DNA from: Whitmania pigra
Lineage: Eukaryota; Annelida; Clitellata; Hirudinida; Haemopidae
Length of the DNA stretch: 64,000 nucleotides
NCBI GenBank assembly: GCA_021613335.1
Contig: JAJTWR010000090.1
Span: forward strand, 765,001-829,000
Direction of reading: 5' to 3'
Shown here one piece after another: positions 23,053 to 33,453 of the stretch (position 1 is its first letter; every line of letters begins with the position of its first letter). The position numbers and the translations under genes are program-made. Below the pieces are notes generated by a model. That model worked only from the letters and a program-made list of their open reading frames with translations. It did no database searches and was not told the origin of the DNA.

Positions 23053-24744
23053 TCACCTCCTAATATATGTTATCAAAGCCTGATTATGAACTAGCGATGA
23101 ATATTTTTTAGGTGGATACTGCAAAAAAGTTAAAGTTCCGCCCTTCCGAAGACACTTTCGAAAATATAAACATGGATAATTAAAATATTTGTTAGATTTT
23201 ATGAATAAATCAGATGCAGCATTAAAATTCGCAACATCCCGAAGATCTCCAGCAAAGACTACGACGACACCTTTACGCTGTAAACAATAAAATAACTGCA
23301 AGGATTTGTGTTTGAATATAGAGTAAAAATAGATTGTAATTTAATACATGTATGCTGGAAACGTTCCAGATTTTATTTTTTATTTCCTATTGATGCACTT
23401 TTTAGTAAAAAAACAATTATATTTAAAAAATACATATTGAATCAAAATAGTAGTTTTTAAATTGGTAATATCAGTCCTAATTACTGAAGTTTTTGTCTGA
23501 TATTACGTGTAATTTTCCATGATGGGAATTCTATGTCAAGTTATATCAAGTGACATCATAAATGTAGGCAATAATGTGCAACGAAATTACTGACAGAAAA
23601 TTATATTACGATCACTACGTTAAAACTTGTGTTTATTAAAGACTGCAGTAGTTGTTTAATGGCTAATTAATAACTAAAGTTAAGACAACTCCCATGGGAA
23701 ACAATTCAGAAGTAAAACGAGTGCAGAGTTCAAATTAATATTATTTAGTTTACAGAGATTATGAGTATTTTAACTTTTAACTTTTATGAAAATGTCCTTA
23801 ATTTACTATTAAAATGCTGAAAATGCTTGGGTTATAAGCCGTTATAGACGAAAGTGCCTCAGGGAGTAAATGTCAAGATGATGTCCATGGTCAGTCCTCG
23901 GAAATTTCATCGTGACAAAGACAATGTCGCGTTCACTAGAGCATTGCTCACTTGAAAATTTGAGCAAGTGACGATGTTGGGTATGATAGTTAGTAGATAT
24001 TCATTTAGTAAAGTTGAGTAATGTTTATTCAAAATTTATTTCGGGGTGTTCATTTTGCTATTTTTCAAAATCGAAGGATAATAATAAATAGAAATGGTTT
24101 TAAGTATTGTCATATAAATCAATAAAATTTACAAAAATATTTTTTTAATATTTAGGGGGGGGGGGGACCCACGTTGAACTTGTAAATCCTCTTAAACGCG
24201 GACATGGTTTCCACTCATCAGATCATATCAATCAACCTCAAGAACCCCGCTTTGAAGACTCACCTCTTCGAGGAACAAATCTGAAGTCAAAGCGCACTGA
24301 TGCACTAATTCATCGTTGGAAATTACATGAAATACTGCTATCAGATATCAATTTGAATAATTGTAATAGTAGCTATACCTGCTGTTGCTGCTAATAGCCA
24401 TATAAATGTTATTAAGAATGACTCATTGCTAATTAGATTAAAAATATTTTAGTATATTTTTTGTTTTTGTCGATTTGTCAATAAAGTGACTTTAATACTT
24501 TTAAACTTAACAAAATATATCAATATAAATATATTTTTTAAATATTTAAAAGTAATTATAAGCAAATTTGTATCTCATAGGAATGCATGTATAACACATA
24601 TTTTGTTTAATTCAATTTTAATTTAATTTAAATATTTAAAGTTTGCATTTAAAAAAAATTAGATTTATTAAAAATAGTTAAGATTAAGATTAATTAGATT
24701 TAATGAGATTAATCGACCTACAGGTATCCCTTGCGTAGAACACG
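23053..24744 (-). CDS. Unrecognised gene, 3' exons (possible)
   Basis: Three candidate exons join in phase on the minus strand: 24744-24722 (23 nt), 24334-24264 and 23277-23053. The acceptors are TTCTTCAG|C, ATAGCAG|TA and TTTACAG|CG; the donors are ACCT|GTAGGT and GAAGAG|GTGAGT. The joined frame reads through VFYARDT, ISNDELVHQCALTSDLFLEE and RKGVVVVFAGDLRDVANFNA to a stop at 23053. I do not recognise the protein. The spacing of LF, DEL-H and the GVVVVF strand faintly recalls the start of a TARG1-like macro domain, but the C-terminal part does not match. No start codon was found upstream, where the DCP2-like gene begins on the other strand at 24994. The 23-nt exon is the weakest part. Confidence 0.35.
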
Positions 24745-24993
24745 CTGAAGAAATAACAAGAAAATTACACGAGCGATTTAACTTGAGGAACGATAAAGCT
24801 TGAGAAACAATCAAATTAGTGGTTTTCAGTATTAATTCGTTTCAATTACTAGTTCGGTTGCTGAAGATTTTGCTCGCGGTCGTATTCAAATTCAAGGTTT
24901 TTATCTTAAGGTACAGAAGCTTCGAAATATTAGTTCTTTACATTTAAATTAGTTATACTTTATTCAATTAATTAAAGGTTTCTGAAAATTCAA

Positions 24994-26941
24994 ATGGAGG
25001 CCTATTTATTCAACGTACTCCAACGGTACGTTGTAGTTGTAAATTTATAACATTTTTAATATTAATATTAACATATTTCTATGTGCTTTGATTGAATTAA
25101 CTTGTTTTGTGTTACTCCTAAAATTATTTTCATTTGAATTCATTAAAATTAAGTTTTGTGGAGTAATTATTTCATTTTTTGTGATTATTTATGAAAGGTT
25201 GTATTTCGGACAAATTCCAGCTGCTTCCAATACTTATGAATGCTTTGAAGCAGTTCGTGAAGCCTGGTACTATTATCATGACAAGATGACGAACGACAGA
25301 ATTTCATTGGAGGAGTTTGCAGGGATTGATATCCTTTTTAAACTGGAAGCAATGGAGTTTTTATAAATATTTATATTGCTTAATTGTAGATTCAATTGAA
25401 TTTATTGTTATCCACATAGTTTTCAATTTGTGTATATTCCTTAAATTCATAATTTAAAATTGATTACCTGTGACAAAAAGTCCAAATCTTCATCACCTTC
25501 AACACGATTTCCCACTAAACCTCCGTGCCTACGTTGCTTACGACAACTCTATCACACGCTGTGGTGTAATAATTTTCAGCAACAACAAGAAATATGTGAG
25601 TGAATTGTGATTATGTTTAACAGGGTCGTCGAGAGTGGGGGAATGTTTTGGGATATAACAAATGAAAATTATTATCTCAAACGTTAAAAACCATACTTTT
25701 CTTTTTCCATTAACAAAATGACTCAAGATAAAAGCCAAAAATTTTTATCAGTGGCCCTTATTAGCAGAGAAAGATTTTATGAACTTACCAGTGTTTACTT
25801 TTATTATGCATCATTGATACTTAGGTATTGTTGGTGAACGGCTTCAGTGGATGCGGCGAGTACTCCTTTCCCAAAGGAAAAAGAAAACTGACCGAGACTC
25901 CGCGAGAGGCAGCAATCAGAGAGGTTTGACTAGAACCAGTAATTGCATTGCTCGAGAGTTCATATTTTATATTTCCCACCAAAGGTGCTCGAGGAGACAG
26001 ACATCGACATCACCACCTTCATCACTGACCAGGCTCCTGTGAACGTCACCATCGACGGACGACTAAGCATCCTGTTTATTGCTGAAAACATGCCTCTCCG
26101 CTGCGACTTCAAACCACGAGCCCACCATGAGATAAAAGTAAGTGTGTTCTTCATAAGCGTGCATGTTAGCCAAATGCACATGGTACCATGCTGGTAAATT
26201 GCTTTCATGTAATTGCTATTTTATCAGTACAAGGGGGTCGTGTTCTAGATTTTACTAGTTTTGACCATGTCTTGTTTTTAGACGATCGCCTAGGCGAATG
26301 TTCATCACCTTTTGTTTCATGAAAACTCGTTAAAGGCCCATGACTTCGTCTACCAGGCGAATCGTTTTGTGGTGGGCTCTTTGAGGTAGATAAGTTTGTT
26401 TTAGCATTCATATTAATCATTTATTTAGTGTTGATTGTGATAAGTTATTAATGGCATCATTATAGCTAGCATGGCATACAATGCTTTTCACTGAAAGGTA
26501 AACACAACATAAAATTCCTGATGACTAAAATTATCAATAATTTCCACTCAAAGGACGGTTTTAAGTAACCAACCTGCACCGCTCTTTCTATTTCCAACTG
26601 TTTACAACCCACGATTTGTTACCCTTCGTCATGGTCAACCTCCTCACCAGCAGCAACCTGTCCAACATCTACCTGTACAAGATATACCTGGTCAAGAGCA
26701 ACCTGTCCAACATCTACCTGGTCAAGCGCAACCTGTCCAAGAGCACAATGCGCAATCCATGCTCCAATTGCGTGAGCTCCTCTGTGACCGTCGTCTACAA
26801 GGTTGCCGAGACAGCTTATTCCGGTACAGAAAGGACTTCGACTACAAAGGCCAGTGCGTGTTGTTCTTCGACAATGAAAACAAGCTGTTCCAAAAACGAA
26901 GGATCGTCATGCAAGACAGGCAAGAGATGACTGCAACATAA
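24994..26941 (+). CDS. DCP2: DCP2-like mRNA-decapping Nudix hydrolase (divergent)
   Basis: Seven phase-consistent exons give about 345 residues: 24994-25025, 25198-25356, 25481-25595, 25825-25923, 25985-26137, 26294-26385, 26554-26941. Residues about 8-60 fit the helical box A of DCP2 (ECFEAVREAWYYYHDKM). The Nudix core follows with SFPKGKR and the Nudix box at 120-142 (GKRKLTETPREAAIREVLEE). The catalytic glutamates of REVLEE are present, but the conserved glycine two residues later is Asp (EETDID instead of EETGFD). The frame continues through FKPRAHHEIK and a region like box B. The tail has a QPVQHLPGQ repeat and a basic C terminus. DCP2 removes the m7G cap from mRNA in the cytoplasm with DCP1. 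The family call is from memory of the motif order. The end of exon 2 (GA|GTTTTT) and the acceptor of exon 6 (CCTAG) are the least certain borders. AATAAA is at 27339. Confidence 0.7.
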
Positions 26942-28180
26942 TAAGGAGGGGCCTGTTTCGACATTCTTCTTTGGACTACCAGTTCAGTTTGCATATTATG
27001 ATTGGAATTAATTCATGAATGGGATAAGTCTGTTTAAAATATTTTTCAATGTTACTTTTTCTATTGCACATGGTGTTGATGTGTCTGGATGGATAATTTG
27101 TGATAAAGATGGGCTAACTATAAGTTGAATGACACTACATGTTTGGAACTAGTTGCTTTTAATGCACGTACCTTGTAAACTCCTCGGGTCCTGTTTTCTT
27201 GTTAATCCCGAGTCGAAGGGCAAATGTGTACTTTGGAACGGTCTTTGTCATTGATTTTAGATTGCATAATGTGATTGTAAAGTAACAAAGTTGTTCCTTT
27301 CATTATGACAACATCATGTAAAAACTATTTCTTGTGTCAATAAATCCTTATATATACACTTTATTTGCCTATGTTAATATAGCCGGGTACGCTTGCATTG
27401 CTGATGACCTAACAACAAATGGCAAACATGACATCCTGCATTAGCTTGTGTTCTGTTGTGCTAATTCTTCTTCCTTAAATGATGTGCCCCTGTTATTGAT
27501 ATAGAGTTTGTAAGCTCCAAATATTTTAAGCAGTCTTTTGAGAAAGTGATTTTAGCTTTTAAAATAACTGGTGGAAGGGTAACAATGGGATTGGAGTACT
27601 TAATAATTTAAATTATTTAAGAATAAAGGCAAGGTAACAAAAATGACATGATTGCAACCAATGAAACTGACCAGATTGATCTTTCGAACCAGAAATTAAC
27701 AATGGTAGCGACTGAGAGTCATGTAGCGGTGATTACAATTTCACAGTCGTTGGTATGTAGCATTCACATAAGGGATAGTATTGTAGGTCGGAGGGAAATA
27801 AGGATGGAGCAGTAATGGTAATATGAGTGGGTGGGTCTGTTGTGGAGCACAATACTAAATGAGTATTAGAGCAAAATAAGCCACGGAATCGCTAGCAACT
27901 AAAACGATTGGCACTAATTTTATACATGCTTAAAGCAACGAAATAACCGTGCACAAAAAAATAATGAAGTCATGTAAATATTATGTACTTTTGGTTACAT
28001 TACGCACTCCTAAAAATAGTCCAAATAATCATATTTATTACAATGATAAACTTTTTAAAAAAATTTTAAACTTTTTAAATATAAACCCTAAAAATTATTA
28101 TATTAAAAAATAATATGAAATTATGAAGATTATTCAAAAATTTTTAAAATTAATTATTACAATCGAAATTTAATTATTTT
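26942..28180. other. 3' UTR of the DCP2-like gene, then intergenic
   Basis: The 3' UTR ends near AATAAA at 27339-27344. From about 27360 to 28180 I see only AT-rich DNA. The last about 60 bp before 28190 begin to match the upstream region of the RRM genes. Confidence 0.55.
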
Positions 28181-28400
28181 GTAGCTTATACTATTTAGCA
28201 TCTTCTTCAAGCCATGGAAAAGAACGTCTGACAATACTGAGTAAATACAAACCTAAATACAGAAATAAATAAACACAACATGCAATATTTTTCAGAATAT
28301 TCAGATACGCCAAAAGCAAAAGCTGGATATTCAATGGAGACAATCGAATGATCGATTCGTTCTCACCAGGAGCGACAAAATCCGACGAGACCCTTACTTT

Positions 28401-29360
28401 GTGTATGATTTGTATTGGCCAAATAAAAACGCGGAATTCCATCGCACGCTGTTTGTTAGTAACCTCAGTTACGATGTTCGCGAGAAAGATTTAAAATCAC
28501 ATTTCCGTGCGGTTGTGCCCGTTAAAAAGGTAACAATATTTTACGACAGGCGTGGTAATAGCACTGGAACGAGTGAAATTCTTTTTCGAAGCGTGAAAGA
28601 TGCTGACATTGCTATGGAAAGTTTCAATAATACGATGTTCAAGGGGAAAGATATGAGGATTGAGATGGCAGAAGAGCATGACCTAAATAATGGATCATCA
28701 ACGATTATATTGTACTATTTAAAGCCAGAAGATACGGAAGAAGAAATAAGAGATCACTTTCAACAACAATTGGATGTCAAAAAAATCTCACTAATATACG
28801 ACGAGTGTGGACACAAAACTGGAAGAGGAATAATGGTAATCAACGATAAAATCCGAGATCAAGATAATCTAAGAAAACTATTTTCTAATTTCAAAGGTAG
28901 GATATTAGAAATTGCCACGTCTGAATCAATTTGCGAACCATTTGCTACTGGTGTTCTACGCTGTGATTTTACAATTTGTTTGTATAATCTGGACGATAGC
29001 GTAACGGCGACGGACCTAGAAAATCATTATAGTACTGTTTCAGAAGTCAAGGAAGCCGTTGTTTATTACAACAAGGATGGCTCGAGCACCGGAATGGCTG
29101 AGATTGAATTCGAAGAGACTCAAAATATTTCCAAAATTGTGAGGTTTGTGAGTAAAACACATGAAAAACGTCTAACCTCAGTCTGGTTTCTTTCGAAATG
29201 GACTTCTCTAGGATTTAAACAAAACAATCATAATTTGCCGCCTAAATGTAACGAAGAGAGCACTTGGAAGAAATATTTTGACGAAATCGATGAAAAAAGT
29301 TGTGATTCTGGAGAAAATTCAGGGGAAGGCGCAGTAAATTGGAGCGATGTATGCATTTAG
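28401..29360 (+). CDS. Triple Aly/REF-like RRM protein, dispersed copy 6 (N-truncated frame)
   Basis: A sixth copy about 12 kb right of the array. From MYDLYWPNKNAEF it has an intact 319-residue frame with all three RRMs and the full acidic tail (NWSDVCI). The ancestral start is visible at 28280, but the same 2-bp deletion as in copy 5 (CAGATACGCC) puts the first about 40 codons out of frame and creates an early stop. Translation would have to begin at 28401 or another site. The uORF at 28214-28231 and the upstream 100 bp are retained; most of the array spacer is not. Poly(A) signal near 29395. Confidence 0.75.
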   Translation: MYDLYWPNKNAEFHRTLFVSNLSYDVREKDLKSHFRAVVPVKKVTIFYDRRGNSTGTSEILFRSVKDADIAMESFNNTMFKGKDMRIEMAEEHDLNNGSSTIILYYLKPEDTEEEIRDHFQQQLDVKKISLIYDECGHKTGRGIMVINDKIRDQDNLRKLFSNFKGRILEIATSESICEPFATGVLRCDFTICLYNLDDSVTATDLENHYSTVSEVKEAVVYYNKDGSSTGMAEIEFEETQNISKIVRFVSKTHEKRLTSVWFLSKWTSLGFKQNNHNLPPKCNEESTWKKYFDEIDEKSCDSGENSGEGAVNWSDVCI

Positions 29361-29930
29361 TTTTCCAAGATTAAACTTGTTATTATGTTGTTATAAATAA
29401 AAGTTTTTTATCATAGTTGTTGGCATCTTGGAACATGTATCGGTTATTGAGAGAATTTTCAAAAATATGATGTTCAAATTGAATTTGTGTGAGACTGCCT
29501 GGTAACTCAAACACTGATTTTTAAAGCCTATTAGCAAAAAATATTATATTTTATTTATAATATCTTATCGTAAAATTTGATTTATTCGTATTTTAAAATA
29601 CGATAGCTATATATTATCTTGATAAGTTAAGTTGGTTATAACTTTCAATAAATACTTTCGTTTACTTCAAACTTTAATGTTTAATGTGACTTATTCAGCT
29701 GAAATAGTCGTTTTAATTTATATCTAAAATTAAATGATTTTAAATATTCGTTATAAAAATGTATTTAGATACATAATAAACGGGCATATGAAAAGACCGC
29801 AGTTAAATATAAAATATAATAATTTGTAATTAACTGGTAATATAAAATTTATTTTTATTTTTTTTATTTTTGAAAATTAATAACTTGAAAAAACTATAAT
29901 CAAATTCTGTGTATTCGTTTGTTTTTATCA
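29361..29930. other. AT-rich intergenic, no gene seen
   Basis: The 3' UTR of RRM copy 6 to about 29510, then very AT-rich unique sequence up to the RPL28 promoter. Confidence 0.6.
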
Positions 29931-29932
29931 CA

Positions 29933-29950
29933 GCTTCTTTCCTTTTTCCG
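29933..29950 (+). promoter_or_regulatory. Probable 5'TOP transcription start and non-coding exon 1 of RPL28
   Basis: The pyrimidine run CTTCTTTCCTTTTTCCG is followed directly by GTAATC, a possible donor. ATTTACAG|CTTTTC, 12 nt before the RPL28 ATG, can serve as the acceptor. A terminal oligopyrimidine start with a short non-coding exon is typical of animal ribosomal protein genes. Confidence 0.5.
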
Positions 29951-30105
29951 GTAATCGCGAGGTCTGTGTCTCTTCTACTTGTTGTGCTTTTGGATTGTTA
30001 GTCACATTACCGCGCTTGTCCAATTATAGCTACTTTTAATACGTCTTTGATCAAAGAATTTTAAATGGCTCGATACCTAAATACTATTTACAGCTTTTCA
30101 CGACA

Positions 30106-30644
30106 ATGTCGGCCGATCTGCAGTGGCTTATCATCAGAAACAATAGTTCCTTCCTTATGAAGAGGAAGAACATTCCAGCATTCTCGAAGGTATTTTTACA
30201 AAAGGTGACCGTCTATTTGGATTACTTATATAAGCATCTCAAATCGACAGGAACGCAACAACCTCAAGGGAATCAACTCCTTCAGATACAATGGCCTTGT
30301 GAACAAGAAGACTGTTGGTGTTGAGGAGGGAACTGATGGAAAGGGAGTCACTCTCGTCACCAAGGGAAGCAGCAGTAAGTTTCAATTTTTATGGAATTTC
30401 TATTTTTCGATTATATTACAAAATTTATGAACATCAAGGTGTCAGGAAGCCTGCCAAGTTGTACAGGAAAGTCGAACTGAAGAAAAATGCCCGTAAGACT
30501 TTCAAGACCATCAAGAGCATTATGGAGAAGGGCAACTACAGGAAAGACCTTAAGATGGCCGCTGTCAGGAGAGCTAGTGCCATCCTCAGGAGTCAGAAAC
30601 CCGTTGTACCCAAGAAAGTCAAGGGCGAGAAAAAGAAGGAGTAG
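30106..30644 (+). CDS. RPL28: 60S ribosomal protein L28 (eL28)
   Basis: Three coding exons, 30106-30189, 30251-30374 and 30439-30644, give 137 residues, the same length I recall for human RPL28. Landmarks are the start [20 protein letters not shown], then [36 protein letters not shown], and [19 protein letters not shown] near the basic C terminus. It is a structural protein of the large cytoplasmic ribosomal subunit. Junctions are AAG|GTATTT, CGACAG|GAAC, GCA|GTAAGT and ATCAAG|GTGTC, with frame kept throughout. Poly(A) signal AATAAA at 30673. The gene is head to tail with RRM copy 6 and convergent with the RPB8-like gene. Confidence 0.95.
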
Positions 30645-30672
30645 ATTGTGACTGACTGCTACTTCAAATGTC

Positions 30673-30678
30673 AATAAA
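30673..30678 (+). terminator. Poly(A) signal of RPL28
   Basis: AATAAA about 30 nt after the stop codon. Confidence 0.8.
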
Positions 30679-30948
30679 ATCCTTATACAAAGAACTTGTT
30701 TTGTTGTAATTTTAAACGGGCTTTCGGAGCAACTTAGTGTTAGTTGAGACCGGCAGGTTCACAGCAGTGTCAAAAACAATTTCTGTTGTCGTAATGGACT
30801 GGTGCTGCCGCCAAGGGTTGAAATAAGCTAAATTCTAATTCTGTTTATTCCGAATACACAAGATCATTTTTTCACATTTGCTATTTTTGTTGGAGATTTA
30901 CAATTTTTATAATTTTCACAGGTAGTTTTATTTACAAAAAAAGTTTGC

Positions 30949-31757
30949 TCAAAGCTTCTTGATGCAGAGTAGGATTTCGTCGTGTATTGAGAACCTTTTG
31001 GCACACTTTTCGTTTACTTCCAACACCAGGTCCATTCCACACACAGAAGCTTGTAGACATCTGTGAGATGGTTGAATGCATTTGCATCAGATATTACAAA
31101 ATGATAATAATGTTAGATTGCTAACATTGACCTTAGTCTGATTATTTAGAAAGCCATTCAAAATAGGTGTGCCAAGCATTGTAGTGGGGAATGCAATGTT
31201 ATTATATACAGAATGAAAGGAAACGTGTCTGTGCTGACTAACACTCGTCCATTGTCGTTCTTGATGTTTAAAATGAGTCCACGAACAGCAAGGTCCGAAC
31301 CCTCTGAGTTACTCTTGAGATAATTTGTGCTTGCATCGGTTTGTATAGTTTGCATGTGAACTTTCAACCTATCACCTACAAATATAAAGTTAGTTAGTTT
31401 TATATATATGTACTACTTTATTAATTTTTGGTCAGCATCATTACTGACATATTTTGTATGCATCGAAGCTGTAGATTCATCACTCACCTTTGTTGATGCT
31501 AATCATCGAGGTTGGAACGTCGATCACACATAAGTTTTGTGAGGTTAAACTTTCACAACCAAGTGACGAAACTAGATAAAATCAAATGTTTATTAGTCAA
31601 AAATCTGGTCGTAAAAAAATCGTCTCCTAAACATAGTTGTAGATACTGTCGATCTCGTGTTAAAATATTAAGAAACACCAAACGGTTCCATACCTCCAGG
31701 CACATTTCCAAACGGATCTATTTCAGACACGACAAAAACTTCCTCGAATTCAGTCAT
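30949..31757 (-). CDS. Highly diverged RPB8-like protein (RNA polymerase subunit paralogue)
   Basis: Four exons, 31757-31694, 31571-31488, 31375-31210 and 31060-30949, give 141 residues with no break. The start MTEFEEVFVVSEIDPFGN follows the pattern of RPB8 ([18 protein letters not shown]). VRGLILNIKNDNG matches the position of [11 protein letters not shown], and the end GMDLVLEVNE...EILLCIKKL matches [10 protein letters not shown]...[11 protein letters not shown]. The strongest evidence is gene structure. Intron phases are 1, 1 and 2, as in the RPB8 gene 1 kb away, and exon 2 is 84 nt in both; the aligned residues at the introns are V, G/A and L. RPB8 is an OB-fold subunit shared by RNA polymerases I, II and III. 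Whether this paralogue joins a polymerase is unknown. The intact frame over four exons argues against a pseudogene. Confidence 0.7.
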
Positions 31758-32765
31758 TTCCAGTAATCAAATATTGAAATCGAATTATTATATGTATTTA
31801 TAACTATATTATTGTACGGTGATGCCTCTGTAAAAAACGTTTGGCATTTGAAAAGCGTGAGCAACGATAATATAAATGTATTTGTTTATTCCTTAAAGTA
31901 TTTCAATTTTAATTTACTTTTAAATTATCTTTAAACATTTTATTTAGTTACATGTCATTTATTTTGAAATTAAAGCTTTTTGTGGTTTTGAAAGTCTTTG
32001 TTTTCTACATCATAGAAAACTTTAAAATTAAGATTTAGATTTTTATTATTAAAATGCACATATTTTGAATACATTCACTTCAACTAATTCTAAAGTTATT
32101 ATTTGTCAAAGATGTGTATTTAATTGTGTTATAAATTTTCTGTCGAGCTTGTTTTCGCTGCTATTTGGATTAAGCATTGTAGTTAGATTAATGTTTTAGG
32201 ACATTTACTCCAGCTTTTTGGACATTAACCCTTAACCATAGCCCAAACCCAAAGACAAACTCGAACCAAAACCCTAACGCCAAATTAAAAAGTTATTAAA
32301 ACATAACCAAACGGCCCCGGCATATAAAATTTACCAACACGTTGCCCCAGCATAAAGATTCGAACCCGCGTTAACACCGCAAATGCGAAAACTCAGTCAC
32401 CATTCCATGCAAACATCGCAGATACCATCTTTACCCAAACAATCAGTATATCGATTTCTGAGTAATATTAATAGTAATAATGTGTTTCCTGATTAGCTAG
32501 CAAACATTTAAAATGGTCTATCCAAGAATTGCTTCCAACAAACTTCGATATTGCTATGCTTTCTTTATCTCTCGGGCTTTCTCATCGAGCATATAACATA
32601 ATATAAAATTGCAAAATTTATAATTTTTGTGTATTATAATTAAATAATTATATTACACGATATATTATTAATATTTACGTGACATTACAATCTTTTGGTG
32701 ATCGAATGTACATTTAAATTTATGTATAAATCTGTATAACAAAAGCATATATTCGGTGTTCACAC
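31758..32765. other. Divergent intergenic region between the RPB8-like gene and RPB8
   Basis: About 1 kb shared upstream region of two genes pointing away from each other. It is AT-rich, apart from a tRNA-like repeat near 32225-32420. Confidence 0.6.
32225..32420 (-). mobile_element. Possible tRNA-derived SINE fragment
   Basis: On the minus strand a Pol III B-box-like GGTTCGAATC (complement of 32358-32367) follows a tRNA-like stretch, and a less structured 3' part ends in degenerate TTAGGG-like words. No target-site duplication was identified. Only one clear copy is in the window. Confidence 0.3.
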
Positions 32766-33453
32766 ATGGCTGGAGTATTGTTTGAAGATATTTTTGACGT
32801 TAAGGATGTTGATCCTGGAGGCAAAAAATTTGATAGAGGTTGTTTCTCATTTTTACTGGGTATATATGAAATGTATGATTTTAATGTCCTGATTTCGCAG
32901 TTACAAGAATAAAATGTGAAAGCGAATCTTTTAAGATGAATCTTCTGCTTGATGTAAATTCCGAAATTTATCCGGTCGATTTGGGTTTGTGATGATTTGA
33001 TCTTTACTTAGTAACGTTTTTATGAGGTGTAATACATTAAATTAACATTATTGATTGACCTGATTTTAACTTATTTCAAAGCTGATAAATTCAGAATGGT
33101 TATTGCCACTAGTCTCAGAGAAGATGGGGTGCCGGATAACGGAGAATATGACCCTCAGAGCACAGTTCCTTCAAGGGCTGATAGTTTTGATTATGTGATG
33201 TATGGTAAGGTGTACCGCATCGAGGGTGACGATTGCATGGACCAAGGCGGAAGGCTGTGAGTTTTAATGATATTTGAGAATGCCAGGATTATTCTGATGC
33301 TTACATAATCACTGTAACTGCGTGTCAATTTACAGTGCAGCCTATGTATCATTTGGAGGATTGTTGATGAAGCTTCACGGGGATGCAAGCAATCTTCAAG
33401 GGTTTGAGATAGACTCTTACATCTACCTGTTCATGAAGAAGCTGGCCTTTTGA
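32766..33453 (+). CDS. POLR2H: DNA-directed RNA polymerases I, II and III subunit RPB8 (RPABC3)
   Basis: Four exons, 32766-32838, 32901-32984, 33082-33256 and 33336-33453, give 149 residues; human RPB8 has 150. Landmarks are [90 protein letters not shown] and the end FMKKLAF. It is the OB-fold subunit common to the three nuclear RNA polymerases. Two of three donors are unusual (GAG|GTTGTT, TTGG|GTTTGT). The otherwise invariant Gly in the DLGDKF segment becomes Ala by the inferred splice join. It is head to head with the diverged RPB8-like gene. Confidence 0.95.

Noticed and set aside
32220..32290. Telomere-like CCCTAA words
   Set aside because: Degenerate and short; better explained as the tail of a repeat than as an interstitial telomere.
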